From positions 62,001 to 126,000 of the forward strand of contig JASXTE010000024.1 of NCBI GenBank assembly GCA_030280995.1: DNA of 64,000 nt. The letters are read 5' to 3'. Positions 46,501 to 57,579 of this stretch are shown here, piece by piece. The notes beneath the pieces were generated by a model that was not told the DNA's origin, ran no database searches, and saw nothing but the letters and a program-made list of their open reading frames with translations. The position numbers were made by a program, and so were the translations under genes. The stretch comes from Hemileia vastatrix. Its lineage: Eukaryota > Basidiomycota > Pucciniomycetes > Pucciniales > Zaghouaniaceae. Within the stretch, counting starts at the first letter, position 1, and each line of letters starts with the position of its first letter.

Positions 46501-46904
46501 GAGGTTGGGAAGCTGGGAAATGAGGAGGTTGACCCTGTTTGGAATTTAAAAGCTCCTGCATCTGCTGCCAAAGTGTGTCTACCTTTGCCTTGTGCTTCAT
46601 GCTTTCTGCTCTCAGTTCCTTTATATGGCTTGACAGATTGTTTACCTGTTGTGCTAGAGGAATATTTTTTATTTTTATACCTCTGAGTGGATTGTCCTGA
46701 TGTACCCGAGGTTTTACTTCCTTCAGAGTTGTTAGTTGAGAGGGGTTTGTCACTTCTCCTGACATTTCTACGTCCTGAAGGTTTTTTGTCAGCTGACTTA
46801 TTTTTGTATGATACTTTGGGAGAACCTACAGATTCGGTGTCAACATCCACTTCATTCTCATCCACAAGTAAGTTATTCATGCTTTTAGCCAAACTACTGG
46901 ACAT
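43569..46904 (-). pseudogene. G3 gag-protease with spliced 5' region
   Basis: Exon 1 is 46904-46830 (25 codons), intron 1 is 46829-46775 (55 bases, GTAGGT to TTCAG), and exon 2 is 46774-46266 beginning DVEM. It has a coiled coil (HIKELRAES), EQWKWDYL and one nonsense codon near 46382. A GTAAGT donor opens at 46265; a TAG acceptor at about 46147 would return to the main frame. The unspliced main frame is also open for 322 residues. Downstream are the capsid region, zinc knuckle CYKCNKPWQKGHVC near 44600 and protease DSGAGG near 44280, with stops near 45936, 45723, 44823 and 44043. Confidence 0.8.
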
Positions 46905-47568
46905 TTAAGACTGTGGAGAATCATAATAATTCAGATATAAATTGTTAACTCAAAATAAATTATAATAAATTGGATTTAAAAAACTTTTTATTAAAAATCA
47001 ATTAATTATAAAATAAAATTTAATACAAATAAATGAAATTAAAATTATTAAGAATTAATAACAATTAAAATGGGACCAACCAATAAGGTTTAAGAAGTCA
47101 ACCAAAATAATTAATACCAAAATTAATTTAATGGTAAAATTGTGGCTATGTACTCAGTACTATTATGGTCAACCAATATTCAAAAATAATAATAAAGTTA
47201 ATTTAATAATTTATTAAATATTTATTGTCTTCTAGGAATAAGAGTTTTTAATCTATTATGGTCAACTAGGAAAAAATTTTTTTTTTTAATATAATGAAAA
47301 CTTACACTCAGTGAGTCAGCAATTAAGCCACAAACACTGTTATTGCAGTAAAAATATAGTACTATGAGTGAGAGGTGCAAAGGTGAACTTACTATAGTGA
47401 TCATAAAATCACTTCAAAATAATATATAATGTAATTTAATATAAACCTAAACTATCGAACCCAAGTTCGAAACACGGTTGCGGCAAAAGTTTCACTTTTT
47501 GGCTTGGGTGGTCCGTGCGCTTTGTCATTCGTCAAAAGGTGTTGTCGTCATTCGGAGAGGCCCTCAAT
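46905..47568 (-). other. G3 leader and primer-binding region
   Basis: AT-rich leader without a gene. The candidate PBS TGAGGGCCTCTCC lies at 47554-47566, two bases from the LTR. The segment 47455-47480 aligns with the leaders of G1, G2 and G4. A longer stem (CTAGttGACC to GTCCTAG type, around 47230-47275) has relatives in the other leaders. Confidence 0.6.
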
Positions 47569-48743
47569 TATCGGCCGGGATGTCTAGAAGATTGAAGATA
47601 TGGATAGGAATAATAGAGGATAGAGGTGGAAGTAATGAAGTAGTAATATGAAATAAAATAAAATAGATATAATTTGAGAGAATAAGACGACAATATAGTT
47701 GAGATATGACAAAGGTTGTAAGTATTAAATTAAATTGCAAATAATATTAATAATAATAAATGTTCAAAAGTGCGTCAGTTTAATATTAGTATTATAAATC
47801 TTAAGGCAACCTATAGTAATTTATATAGTTTTTAAATTAGATGTAATGAACTAATAAAAATAGTAAATAAAGAAATATATTTAAAATATGTTGAGTGAGT
47901 GTATAGATAAGTAAGTGATGAGCTACCAGATGGACTTCTAAAGCCATTTTATAGGCAAGAGGACATTCTGGAGTGTTAAAATAGTTTATACAAAAAGGTA
48001 ACATAATGTGAAATAATTAATTTAAAAGAATCTAATTAAAAGCATAAAAAATAAATCCGTGAATAAAAGAGTATCTTTCCCATTAGTAATCCCTAAAAAG
48101 AATAGAATTAATATAACAACTAACTACGTGAGTATAAAAAATATGAGAACTATGAGGAAGAAATCTAAAGAAGGAATACCAATAGCTAAAAAAGTATAAT
48201 TAAAATAAAAGGAAGTATTTTTACGCTTTTAAATAAGCTTAACTAAGTATAAGCAATATTAATTTAACTATTTTAAGTAAATGAACTATTAAATTAATTA
48301 AACAACTAGTTAAGTTAATACAGGAACCTTTTAACATGAGAATTTGAATTTAATCATATTAAATTAATGTAGTAATATTGGTAACAAAATTAGGGGTCAC
48401 AGAAGCGCCAAATATTGATGGATATTATTATATGATAGGTTGTATTTAGTTTTATATAAAGGTTATTATTAAAAATTTTAATTACTGTGTAAGTTAAATT
48501 TACACTTATAATACAATTTTAAATAATTTATTTATACATATAAATCACACCATGATATTATAGAATATTATATTTATTTATGTAATACAATTTATTTAAT
48601 AATAAAATTAAGTATAATATTTTATTTCATTCACAAAACATTTATAATTTTATTTTAAATAATTTTCTGTATTTACATAAAGTTATTCCTTCACAGTAAT
48701 TTATTATATAAATTACTGGACTCCTGAGATAGCCTGGCTGACA
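47569..48743 (-). repeat. G3 5' LTR (1175 bp)
   Basis: TATCGGCCGG to GGCTGACA. The terminal TG appears as TA in both G3 copies, where F has TG. TATA box (minus, TATAAAAT) at 47946-47953. Confidence 0.93.
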
Positions 48744-48748
48744 GTAAC

Positions 48749-49039
48749 TGATGAGCTGGCTGCTCTGTAGAACAGCTACCCCATAATGTCTGTTTCAAGT
48801 ATTTTGTTTGTCCTAGTTGAATCCTAGTTCTTGTCTTTTTTATTCAGGTTTCAAGTCCACTATGACTTTTAACTGGCTTGGGACTGGCTTCTTTGGACTA
48901 TTAGGATTGGTGATGGATCACTGGTAGTCTCCCATCATTTTTACTTATTGGAGGGAGCCCACCCAGTGATCATTTCCTTGGACTGGACTTTCTATGGAGC
49001 TGTACTTTTTCTTTTTCTTTCTTTGATTTTAATGGCTAT
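48749..49039 (+). other. H 3' region between G3 and G4
   Basis: No gene. It starts TGATGAGCTGGCTGCTC (arm CAGCTACCCC at 48773-48782) and matches the G6 3' region in the same order: the hairpin AAGTC-CACTAT-GACTT at 48853-48868 followed by TTAACTGG, then GATCACTGG to GGGCTCCC-type sequence at about 48908-48975. GCTAT at 49035-49039 is the G4 target duplication. Confidence 0.75.
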
Positions 49040-50178
49040 TGTCAGTCAGTCGTCTAGAAGAAGGTAAGAAAATTAGGAGAAAAGGAGGAGAGAGCGAAGA
49101 GGACAAGGGAAAATAAAAGGTATAATTTGTAATAGTATTTTTAATTTTATTTAAGAGGGAAAACAACGGCGAGCAACTTTGAGAGATGACAAAAGCTTAG
49201 TATTTATTAATAATAATATTATTCAATGTAAGGGTTCTGCGCGGCAAACACTTTTAATTACTATCAGACTTAAAGCAACCTTTAATTTGTTTTATAGACT
49301 TTTAATTAGATTTGTATTACTAATAAAAAAAATATAAACGTAATAAAATAGTTATTTAATTTGTTGAGTGTTTAATAAGTGATGAGGCTACAGGGGATTA
49401 TCCAAGGCCCTTTTATAGGCAATGGGTCCTCTGAAGCGCTACTATATTTGTAAATACAATGATTAGAATGGAATAAAATAAATATATCAAAGAGTAAATG
49501 AAACATAACAATGTAGAGAAAAACATGAAACAAATAATTAAAACCCCAATTAAGAATCTAATTTCCCCGCCATTAATTCCCAAATCAGTAAGTGAAAATA
49601 GTGAATAACTAAACAAGATTGGAACATAGGAACTATGAGAAAAATAATTGCAAACAGATGGTACAGTCTGATTAAAGGATATTTTAAGTGAAACAAAAAA
49701 TACTTTGACGCAACAAAACATGTAATTAATCTCAATTTAGTATAAATTAATTTATTTGTTTTTTCTAACACAATTAAGGGTCAAAAGAAGCGTCATTAAT
49801 TATTGTTTAATATTATATGAGAGGTGTTATTTAATATATAAATTTAAATAATTAATTTAAATATATTATAAGTCAATTTTACACTTATAATTATAATATA
49901 TGTTTTTTCAATTGATTAAATATAAATTTATAATTATTAAATACATAAAAATGCGCCCTTATTTTTAGAATATATTATATTATGTTCAATTTAACTGTAT
50001 ATAAAAATTTATATAACCAATAAATTTAATGTAACACTTGTATATAATAAAATACTTATATAATTTTATTATGCAATAAAATATTAAGTTATATTCATTA
50101 AATACAATTCTTACCCACTATTTTAGGTTTTATAAGTTACATATCATTTACTGGACTCCTGGAATAGCCTGGCTGACA
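49040..50178 (-). repeat. G4 3' LTR (1139 bp)
   Basis: TGTCAGTCAG to GGCTGACA, TATA box (minus, TATAAAAG) at 49410-49417. Confidence 0.95.
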
Positions 50179-50190
50179 CTCCCTCACTCT
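50179..50190 (-). other. G4 polypurine tract
   Basis: Minus-strand AGAGTGAGGGAG after a T-rich run, directly at the LTR. Identical to the G2 tract. Confidence 0.8.
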
Positions 50191-50210
50191 AAAAAAACAA
50201 TAAAAAAATG

Positions 50211-53024
50211 CTAAGATTTTTTCTTTTTGTATTTTTTCAACAGAGTAGGCAGATTTGAAATTTCCTTGCCAGGTATCCATGCATCATGTTCAGATGATTT
50301 GTTCTTATATCTCAATAAATATTCAGTACCTCTCTCAGAAGTGATAATTCTATCATTGATAATTTTATCAATTTCTGCTGTTTCTGTGACTTCCTGAGGG
50401 TTCTTCTTAGGTCTACCTCTTCTTTTTGGAAATAAGTCACTGTTGGAAGTATAAGGCTTAAGCGAAGAAATGGGAAAGACAGGATGTTTCCTATCATATG
50501 GAGAATACAATACAACTTCTACTGCATTATCACCAACCATTCTTTTAACAACAAATGGTCCTACAAAAGGATCTTTTAATTTGTGGTTGCCTTGTAAATT
50601 GAAATGGACAGTAGAGATCAACACTTCATCACCCTTGTTAAATGTGTATTCTTTATGGGATTTATCCCATCTTTTCTTTTCATATTCAAATGCTTTATCA
50701 ATACAACTCTGAGCATGTTTTCTGCATAGCTGTTGCATTTGCATAAAAGATTTTACACCAGGGTGTAGTTCCAACTTAGGTAATTTATTATTGAGAATCT
50801 GAGCAGGAGTATTTGGGACATAACCCAACCAAAGCTCAAAAGGCTTTTTCTCAGTGACAGAATGAACATTGCTATTATATGCAAATTCAAGACCAGGCAA
50901 AAGAGTGACCCAATCATGAGTAAATCTGTCATTGTCTTTATATTCTAAACCAAAGGCACAATACCTTCTAATCATATCTTCTAGAGTTTGAATCATTCTT
51001 TCAGCTAGACCATCAGTCTGAGGATGGTGAGCTGTAGACAATTTTAACTCACAGCCACAAATATCCATCAAAGAGGTCCAAAACTCAGAAGTGAATTTTG
51101 GATCCCTATCAGAGATAATGGCTTTTGGAAAACCAATAATATTAAACATGTAAGACCACCATAAGAAAGCTAATTCTTTGGTGGATACATCTTTGTGGGT
51201 TGGAATAAATTTGCACATTTTTGTGAATCTATCAACTATTACCCAACAAGAGTTAAAGCTGTCTTTACCTGCAACAGGAAGACCAGTGACAAAATCCATA
51301 TTAATGATTTGCCAGGGAGCACTAGGTGCTTCAATATGTTGTAATAACCCTGCTCTCTTACCTGTTAACCTTTTATATTTTTGGCAGGAATCACAAGATT
51401 CAACATATAATTTGGTGTCTTCAGACATATTAGCCCACCATGCAGTGTTTTTGATTCTAATCAATGTTTTTTCAAGATCAAAATGACCAGCTAATATGTC
51501 ATCATGACAAAGTTTGAGGATAGTTTCTTTCATTGAAGGAGGAATAACAATTACATTGGTAAGCTTCCTTCTATAATATATATAACCATCTTCAATAGAG
51601 AACTTTCCTTTATTTAAAGCATTTTGGTACTTTGCAGGAAGAGTTTTTATTAATGCTTGAATTGAAGCATTCTTAGGATCATTCAAAATAGTAACCAATT
51701 TATTTAAATCAGAATCTTTATCATATGAATCCAGTATTAACTGTAATAACTCCTCTTCCATATCAACTATAAATATACCATGGATATGAACAGTATCATC
51801 TTCAGGCACATAAGTAGGATTGGAGTCATTATTTGGCAGAGGCAATCTGGAGAGCATATCAACATTAGAGTGAACATTTCCAGCTCTATGGATAATTGTC
51901 ATCCTTCCTCTGTATTCTTGAACAGCAAGTTGCCACCTGAACATATGTCTGTTAGGTGTCTTGAGGTTTAAGAGAGACTTCACAGCACTACAGTCAGTTA
52001 CCAACTCAAATTTTTGGTCATACAAATAGTAATGAAGTTTCTCAAGAGCCCAAACAACTGCTAAGCACTCCAATTGAGTGGAACCATATTTCAATTCACT
52101 ATTTCTTAAGGTTCTTGAAATATAACAAATTACAACCTCTGAGGATTTATCATTAATAATTTGCTTTTGGTGAAGGGCAGCACCCAGACCAATAAAGCTA
52201 GCATCTGTATAAAGGACAAATGGCTTGTTAAAATCTGGAAGAGCCAATATAGGGGCTGTCATTAAGCAACTTTTTAATGTATCAAAAGCTTTTTGACAGT
52301 CATTATTCCAGAGAAAAGCAACATCTTTTCTGGTCAGTTTTGTAAGAGGCAAGGCTATGACCTGATAATTTTTAATATATTGTCTATAATAGCCACACAT
52401 ACCCAAAAAACTTTGGATTTCTCTTGCAGAAGTTGGTGCTTTCACATTTTGAATGGCAGCAACTTTATTATGGTCTACACAAATTTGTAAGCCTGACACA
52501 ACATGGCCAAGGACTTTCAAAGATTGAAAACCAAATTTACACTTTTTTAAAGATAAGGTCATATTGATTTCATTCATTTTTTGGAAAACTCTATTCAAGT
52601 GAATCATATGTTCATCAAAAGTTTTAGAAAAAACAATAATATCATCAATATAAACCATGAGCCAACCTTCAATAATTTCTTGATGGAAAGTGTTATCCAT
52701 GACTTTCTGGAAAACTGAAGGAGCATTTTTAGGGCCAAATGGCATCCTAACATACTTATATATTCCCATATGAGTAGCAATAAGCAAAAAATTTTGAGAA
52801 TTTTTCTCAACTGGAACTTGATGATAACCTTTATTACCATCCAGACAACTAATAAATTTTGCACCTTGCAAGGTAGCATGTATTGAATTAATTCTGGGTA
52901 AAGGATAAATATCATCAAAAGTATAAATATTTAAAGCTCTGTAATCTCCACATAATCTAGCTTTATCTTTTTCATATGAAATCAAGACTGGGGAGATGAC
53001 ACAATATTTGGGGGTGACACCCAC
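50211..53024 (-). CDS. G4 pol: intact RT, RNase H, integrase and chromodomain
   Basis: 937 residues open without a stop. RT YIDD is at about 125-128, RNase H TDAS near 274. The integrase HHCC module starts near 500 (HDDILAGHF to CDSCQK), with core residues in VDRF, SDRDPKF and GLAERM. A GPFVVKRMVGDNAVEV segment follows, and then a C-terminal chromodomain (AEIDKIINDRI to WIPGKEI) ending in a Lys-rich tail. The first codons belong to a larger Gag-Pol frame cut by G5 at 53024, so this is not a natural start. All catalytic residues I can check are present. It may still supply protein only if expressed from elsewhere. Confidence 0.92.
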   Translation of the reverse strand: MGVTPKYCVISPVLISYEKDKARLCGDYRALNIYTFDDIYPLPRINSIHATLQGAKFISCLDGNKGYHQVPVEKNSQNFLLIATHMGIYKYVRMPFGPKNAPSVFQKVMDNTFHQEIIEGWLMVYIDDIIVFSKTFDEHMIHLNRVFQKMNEINMTLSLKKCKFGFQSLKVLGHVVSGLQICVDHNKVAAIQNVKAPTSAREIQSFLGMCGYYRQYIKNYQVIALPLTKLTRKDVAFLWNNDCQKAFDTLKSCLMTAPILALPDFNKPFVLYTDASFIGLGAALHQKQIINDKSSEVVICYISRTLRNSELKYGSTQLECLAVVWALEKLHYYLYDQKFELVTDCSAVKSLLNLKTPNRHMFRWQLAVQEYRGRMTIIHRAGNVHSNVDMLSRLPLPNNDSNPTYVPEDDTVHIHGIFIVDMEEELLQLILDSYDKDSDLNKLVTILNDPKNASIQALIKTLPAKYQNALNKGKFSIEDGYIYYRRKLTNVIVIPPSMKETILKLCHDDILAGHFDLEKTLIRIKNTAWWANMSEDTKLYVESCDSCQKYKRLTGKRAGLLQHIEAPSAPWQIINMDFVTGLPVAGKDSFNSCWVIVDRFTKMCKFIPTHKDVSTKELAFLWWSYMFNIIGFPKAIISDRDPKFTSEFWTSLMDICGCELKLSTAHHPQTDGLAERMIQTLEDMIRRYCAFGLEYKDNDRFTHDWVTLLPGLEFAYNSNVHSVTEKKPFELWLGYVPNTPAQILNNKLPKLELHPGVKSFMQMQQLCRKHAQSCIDKAFEYEKKRWDKSHKEYTFNKGDEVLISTVHFNLQGNHKLKDPFVGPFVVKRMVGDNAVEVVLYSPYDRKHPVFPISSLKPYTSNSDLFPKRRGRPKKNPQEVTETAEIDKIINDRIITSERGTEYLLRYKNKSSEHDAWIPGKEISNLPTLLKKYKKKKS

Positions 53025-54201
53025 TGTCAGCCTAAATATCCTTAGGACTGAGTATTTCTTATGCTTAAAATAAGATAACCTTAACTAGATTAAGCTTATA
53101 TCTTAAAAATAAGGTTAAAATAATAATATATATTATTTTATTATATATATATATAATTATTATTCTATTATATAATTTATAATAGTTTAAATAGCTTATC
53201 CATGGCCTAATAATACTTATTAAGGTGTTAATGGAGTCATAATATACTTATCTTAAGTGATATGAAGTAATCATTGACATACATAAGCTTATATGTATAC
53301 ATAAATCTCATATTCAGTGAAATATGCAGTATATTATGTATATTTAGGTATATAAGTGGGTTTTAGCCCCTTAATAGCCTATAACCTTTGTTTTTCTGCT
53401 TATTTTAGGTCATATGGACGAAATCAGTGGACTCACAACGCCTACAGAAGCATAGACACCTATATCAGGCGCATACACCCAGTTTGGACAACTAAAATTA
53501 CTTCCTTGGATGGTTATTCACGGATTTATGGGTTGGAAATATGTTTTTGGGTTAATGTGGATGCTTGGGGGTGTTATTGGGGGCTTGGACATTTTATTTG
53601 TTTCCTTTATATGCTTTTAGTTTCATTAAATCTCTTTTTGATCTTTTATTTTACCTGTTTCTTTATGGTATCCGCTTTTATCTGGGTTTTCTATTTATGG
53701 TATGACTCTGTGTTATTATTAATAGTGATGGAGGGTCCTTACTGGAGGTCTGGGTGTTGAAACTGCTTGAAGTGGACGCCATGGGGAGGTGATGGGCCCT
53801 CACAGTGCTGTAATTGCCGGGGATAGCAGTGACATCATCTGGATTGAAGGTCTGTGCACTCCAGTGGATTTGGGTATAAGTAAGGAGGGATTTTGACGGT
53901 TTATTATCATCATTCAATTACTACACTTCAAATAAACACTACACTACAATTATTAACATTTAGAAATATATTATAAAGCCCTTATAAATTGATATTATCT
54001 TTATAAAAGCTATAACTATATTTTATTCTTCTATTTTCCACCACTAGCACGCACTTAAATCCAAATATTGTGAGTTTACTTTGAGTATAACTATTCTATT
54101 AGTCTTCCCCTGAGGTTTAATCACTAAATCATTTATTAATAAGTAGTAGGACCATAAAATAATACTATTATATCATACTTATATACTAGACTGTACTGAC
54201 A
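53025..54201 (+). repeat. G5 5' LTR (1177 bp)
   Basis: TGTCAGCCTAAAT to GTACTGACA. It contains an open frame of 134 codons that recurs identically in the other LTR; I read it as chance within the LTR. Confidence 0.95.
53349..53356 (+). promoter_or_regulatory. TATA box of the G5 5' LTR
   Basis: GGTATATAAGTGGG. The 3' LTR copy is at 56722-56729. Confidence 0.6.
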
Positions 54202-54712
54202 ATTGGGGGTCTTTCCTTATATTTTACTTATTATTTAGTATAAGCCTTGGGACGTGATTTTTACCTTAGTACAACTCAAAATTAACCAAATATTTGGGTC
54301 TGCTGCATATTAGTGGGTCATCATAACTCATTGATTGCGGAAAAGAATCCTTATAATAATTGTACTAATTTTTTATCATAAAAATTAGATATTTACAGTA
54401 GTAACTGTACCCAATATAAACCCAATTTCACTTGGTATTTGGACACCAATATAACACCCAATAAAATTGGTATTTGGCTAAAGCTTGGTAAGCTAATTAT
54501 TCACCCTTATAGAGGTCTAGTTAAACTTATTATTATATTTTTAACAGATTTTTTCGAATTTTTCTTATATTTTATTTAAATAAATAAAGATATAAATTCA
54601 GGGTAAGCTCCATTGCTTTTTTATTAGTAATATAATTACTAATATCTTTTGTCTACTAATTCCAAAGAGTTTTTTCCTTTTGTATACGTAAAATATTGTT
54701 ATTCTGAACAAT
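54202..54712 (+). other. G5 leader with primer-binding site
   Basis: TGGGGGTCTTTCC at 54204-54216, two bases after the LTR, parallels the G4 site TGGGGACCTTTCC. The rest is AT-rich with no gene. Confidence 0.6.
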
Positions 54713-55861
54713 ATGAGTGCTCCTCAGGATAGTGTAAGTGAACAGCCTGCTTATAATACCAGGTCTAAAACTAATAAAAACTTTCCAGGACATCACCATG
54801 GAGGGACAACAGTACCCCCAGCCAGAAAGCATGAGTATAGAGGAAAAGGACGCCCTCTTAAAAAAGATAACTATCAAAAAGACGTCTCCTCCTCTTCAGG
54901 ATCAGCTGTCCCACCTGGCCAAACAGGTTCTGAAGCTAGAGGAATCAAAATCTCTCATGTTCAAAGAAGTAGAGCAGTTGCAAAACAATTGCAAGGTAGG
55001 ATTTCAGCAGATGAATCAGGCAATGGCAGAATTAAAGGGAGGCCAGCCCAGTCAATCAAATCAGCAACCCCCTACCCAAGGAGGGTCCACTCACTCCCAG
55101 GAGAAAATCCTGGTAGACAAATGGAAATGGGACTGGTTTCACCAACAGTGGACAAGCCACAGTTGCAACAGGGATCCACCCCCTCATCTGACTTCCTCAG
55201 CTCACCCTTACAAGGGAAAAAAGCGCCAAAAATCAGGCCTGGCAACCATCCCTTGGTAAGTAACTTACCCTCTCAGATTAGACATAATACTGATAATTAC
55301 AATATAGGTAATTCTATTGATGTTAAATCTGTACAAAAAATAGAGGAGGATTTAAGAAATTTGGGTTTTAGAGTAGATACACCTGACTTGTATTTTATCC
55401 ATAATAACAGTACTATATACAATAATAATACAGTTAATCCTCAGTTGCAACCACCTACTAGTGAGATGAGAAGTTCACAGGAGAGTGAGAGAATTGAAAA
55501 GGAGGACATGGAATATTTTAACAATAATCCAACTGTCCATAGAATTGTTTCAGCATTGTGGAATAGAATGACTGATTGTGAGGAACAGACAGTTAAGCTC
55601 ACTAGTGATACAATTTCATCCTTAACATTGAACATTTCTCAATTAGCAACACGTAATAAAGAATTAGAGAAAGAACATTTGTCTCTAACTCTTAAATATG
55701 ATTCATTGAGTAATAAATATAATGACCTTTCAAACAAATTTTGTGAGTTAGAAAAATTATATGAAACACACTTATTAAAAACTGAATCAAGAACAAAGTT
55801 ATCTTTTGCACAGACAAATCAAAGTGTCTCTGAGCTGCTACAAAGATTAACTAAAGTTTAG
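54713..55861 (+). CDS. G5 Gag-like N-terminal protein, two overlapping readings
   Basis: The unspliced frame is open for 382 residues. Splicing exon 1 (54713-54733, MSAPQDS) through a 55-base intron (54734-54788, GTAAGT, branch ACTAAT, TTTCCAG) enters another frame (54789-55255) with DITMEG, an IKK block, a coiled coil, DKWKWDWF and HPYKGKKRQK, ending at a second GTAAGT donor (55256). Its acceptor is not clear in this copy. The 3' part is a coiled coil (FCELEKLYETHLL to LLQRLTKV) like G4 residues before the capsid. Likely role: co-assembly with a helper Gag. No capsid, zinc knuckle or protease. Confidence 0.75.
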   Translation: MSAPQDSVSEQPAYNTRSKTNKNFPGHHHGGTTVPPARKHEYRGKGRPLKKDNYQKDVSSSSGSAVPPGQTGSEARGIKISHVQRSRAVAKQLQGRISADESGNGRIKGRPAQSIKSATPYPRRVHSLPGENPGRQMEMGLVSPTVDKPQLQQGSTPSSDFLSSPLQGKKAPKIRPGNHPLVSNLPSQIRHNTDNYNIGNSIDVKSVQKIEEDLRNLGFRVDTPDLYFIHNNSTIYNNNTVNPQLQPPTSEMRSSQESERIEKEDMEYFNNNPTVHRIVSALWNRMTDCEEQTVKLTSDTISSLTLNISQLATRNKELEKEHLSLTLKYDSLSNKYNDLSNKFCELEKLYETHLLKTESRTKLSFAQTNQSVSELLQRLTKV

Positions 55862-55882
55862 ATTGAAACTGCCAATCTACTA

Positions 55883-56281
55883 ATGAACCAGGATAATCAT
55901 AAGTATAATCAATATAATAATAATCCATTCATTGGACCATTTGTAGTTAAAAAGATGGTTGGTAATAATGCTGTTGAGGTTATTCTATATGCACCTTATG
56001 ATAGAAAACATCCAGTATTTCCTATTTCTCTTATAAAACCATACCATTCTAATGATACTGCTCTCTTTCCAAGAAGATCAGGAAGGCATAAACAGCAACC
56101 TGAAGAAATAGTGGAAAAGGCAGAAATTGAAAAGATACTCAAAAAGAGACACCTTACAAAAGAAAAGGGAGTTGAGTATCTACTAAGATTTAAAAATAAA
56201 TCAAGTGAATATGACCAGTGGATTCCAGAAAATGAAATCTCTGATCTTAAATATCTCTTGAAAAAATTTAAATCTAAATAA
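55883..56281 (+). CDS. G5 chromodomain-tail ORF
   Basis: 132 residues aligning with the C-terminal end of G4 integrase: GPFVVKKMVGNNAVEVILY, then HPVFPISLIKPYHSN, a basic linker, and a chromodomain (AEIEKILKKRHLTKEKGVEYL to WIPENEI). The 21 bases after the preceding stop separate it from the Gag-like gene. The integrase catalytic domain is gone, yet this tail is uninterrupted. It could tether helper complexes to marked chromatin, or may be a recent deletion leftover. How it would be translated is not evident. Confidence 0.8.
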   Translation: MNQDNHKYNQYNNNPFIGPFVVKKMVGNNAVEVILYAPYDRKHPVFPISLIKPYHSNDTALFPRRSGRHKQQPEEIVEKAEIEKILKKRHLTKEKGVEYLLRFKNKSSEYDQWIPENEISDLKYLLKKFKSK

Positions 56282-56379
56282 TACTGTTCATTCAGTATAT
56301 GTATTATAAAAATTATTTTTTATTTTATTATTTCATTCCTTAAGATTAATTAAAATGTCTTAACATTTTTTTTATTGTT

Positions 56380-56397
56380 TTTTTTGGGGTGAGGGAG
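56380..56397 (+). other. G5 polypurine tract
   Basis: TTTTTTGGGGTGAGGGAG directly before the 3' LTR, ending like the G2 and G4 tract. Confidence 0.8.
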
Positions 56398-57574
56398 TGT
56401 CAGCCTAAATATCCTTAGGACTGAGTATTTCTTATGCTTAAAATAAGATAACCTTAACTAGATTAAGCTTATATCTTAAAAATAAGGTTAAAATAATAAT
56501 ATATATTATTTTATTATATATATATATAATTATTATTCTATTATATAATTTATAATAGTTTAAATAGCTTATCCATGGCCTAATAATACTTATTAAGGTG
56601 TTAATGGAGTCATAATATACTTATCTTAAGTGATATGAAGTAATCATTGACATACATAAGCTTATATGTATACATAAATCTCATATTCAGTGAAATATGC
56701 AGTATATTATGTATATTTAGGTATATAAGTGGGTTTTAGCCCCTTAATAGCCTATAACCTTTGTTTTTCTGCTTATTTTAGGTCATATGGACGAAATCAG
56801 TGGACTCACAACGCCTACAGAAGCATAGACACCTATATCAGGCGCATACACCCAGTTTGGACAACTAAAATTACTTCCTTGGATGGTTATTCACGGATTT
56901 ATGGGTTGGAAATATGTTTTTGGGTTAATGTGGATGCTTGGGGGTGTTATTGGGGGCTTGGACATTTTATTTGTTTCCTTTATATGCTTTTAGTTTCATT
57001 AAATCTCTTTTTGATCTTTTATTTTACCTGTTTCTTTATGGTATCCGCTTTTATCTGGGTTTTCTATTTATGGTATGACTCTGTGTTATTATTAATAGTG
57101 ATGGAGGGTCCTTACTGGAGGTCTGGGTGTTGAAACTGCTTGAAGTGGACGCCATGGGGAGGTGATGGGCCCTCACAGTGCTGTAATTGCCGGGGATAGC
57201 AGTGACATCATCTGGATTGAAGGTCTGTGCACTCCAGTGGATTTGGGTATAAGTAAGGAGGGATTTTGACGGTTTATTATCATCATTCAATTACTACACT
57301 TCAAATAAACACTACACTACAATTATTAACATTTAGAAATATATTATAAAGCCCTTATAAATTGATATTATCTTTATAAAAGCTATAACTATATTTTATT
57401 CTTCTATTTTCCACCACTAGCACGCACTTAAATCCAAATATTGTGAGTTTACTTTGAGTATAACTATTCTATTAGTCTTCCCCTGAGGTTTAATCACTAA
57501 ATCATTTATTAATAAGTAGTAGGACCATAAAATAATACTATTATATCATACTTATATACTAGACTGTACTGACA
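56398..57574 (+). repeat. G5 3' LTR (1177 bp)
   Basis: Same length as the 5' LTR and no visible difference in the segments compared by eye. Confidence 0.95.
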
Positions 57575-57579
57575 CCCAC

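Larger units (their letters stand above)
20575..48743 (-). mobile_element. G3: Ty3/gypsy chromodomain-type retrotransposon with nested HB1 and a solo LTR
   Basis: GTAAC flanks it (20570-20574, 48744-48748). The right LTR is 1175 bases. The left LTR, with HB1 and the solo LTR removed (20575-20751 + 38941-39933 + 40730-40734), is also exactly 1175. The coding region lies at 40769-46904 on the minus strand, PPT AGAGTGAGAAAG at 40735-40746, PBS candidate at 47554-47566. It is inactive: two frameshifts in pol, several stops, and a lost integrase Glu. Confidence 0.95.
53025..57574 (+). mobile_element. G5: young non-autonomous LTR element, 4550 bp
   Basis: Two LTRs of exactly 1177 bases, with no difference found where I compared them, and target duplication CCCAC (53020-53024, 57575-57579). 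The interior (54202-56397) has a PBS candidate, a gag N-terminal gene, a separate chromodomain ORF and a PPT. Protease, RT, RNase H, integrase core, capsid and zinc knuckle are all absent. It is the youngest insertion in the window and lies inside G4. Confidence 0.95.

Noticed and set aside
47455..47480. GGTTCGA-like tRNA T-arm (B-box) sequence in the leaders of G1-G4
   Set aside because: No A box, no cloverleaf and no terminator; it is a conserved leader block of the element, not a tRNA gene.
53356..53760. 134-codon open frame, identical at 56729-57133, with hydrophobic segments
   Set aside because: It lies wholly within the G5 LTR and is duplicated because the LTR is; no family match, so treated as chance.
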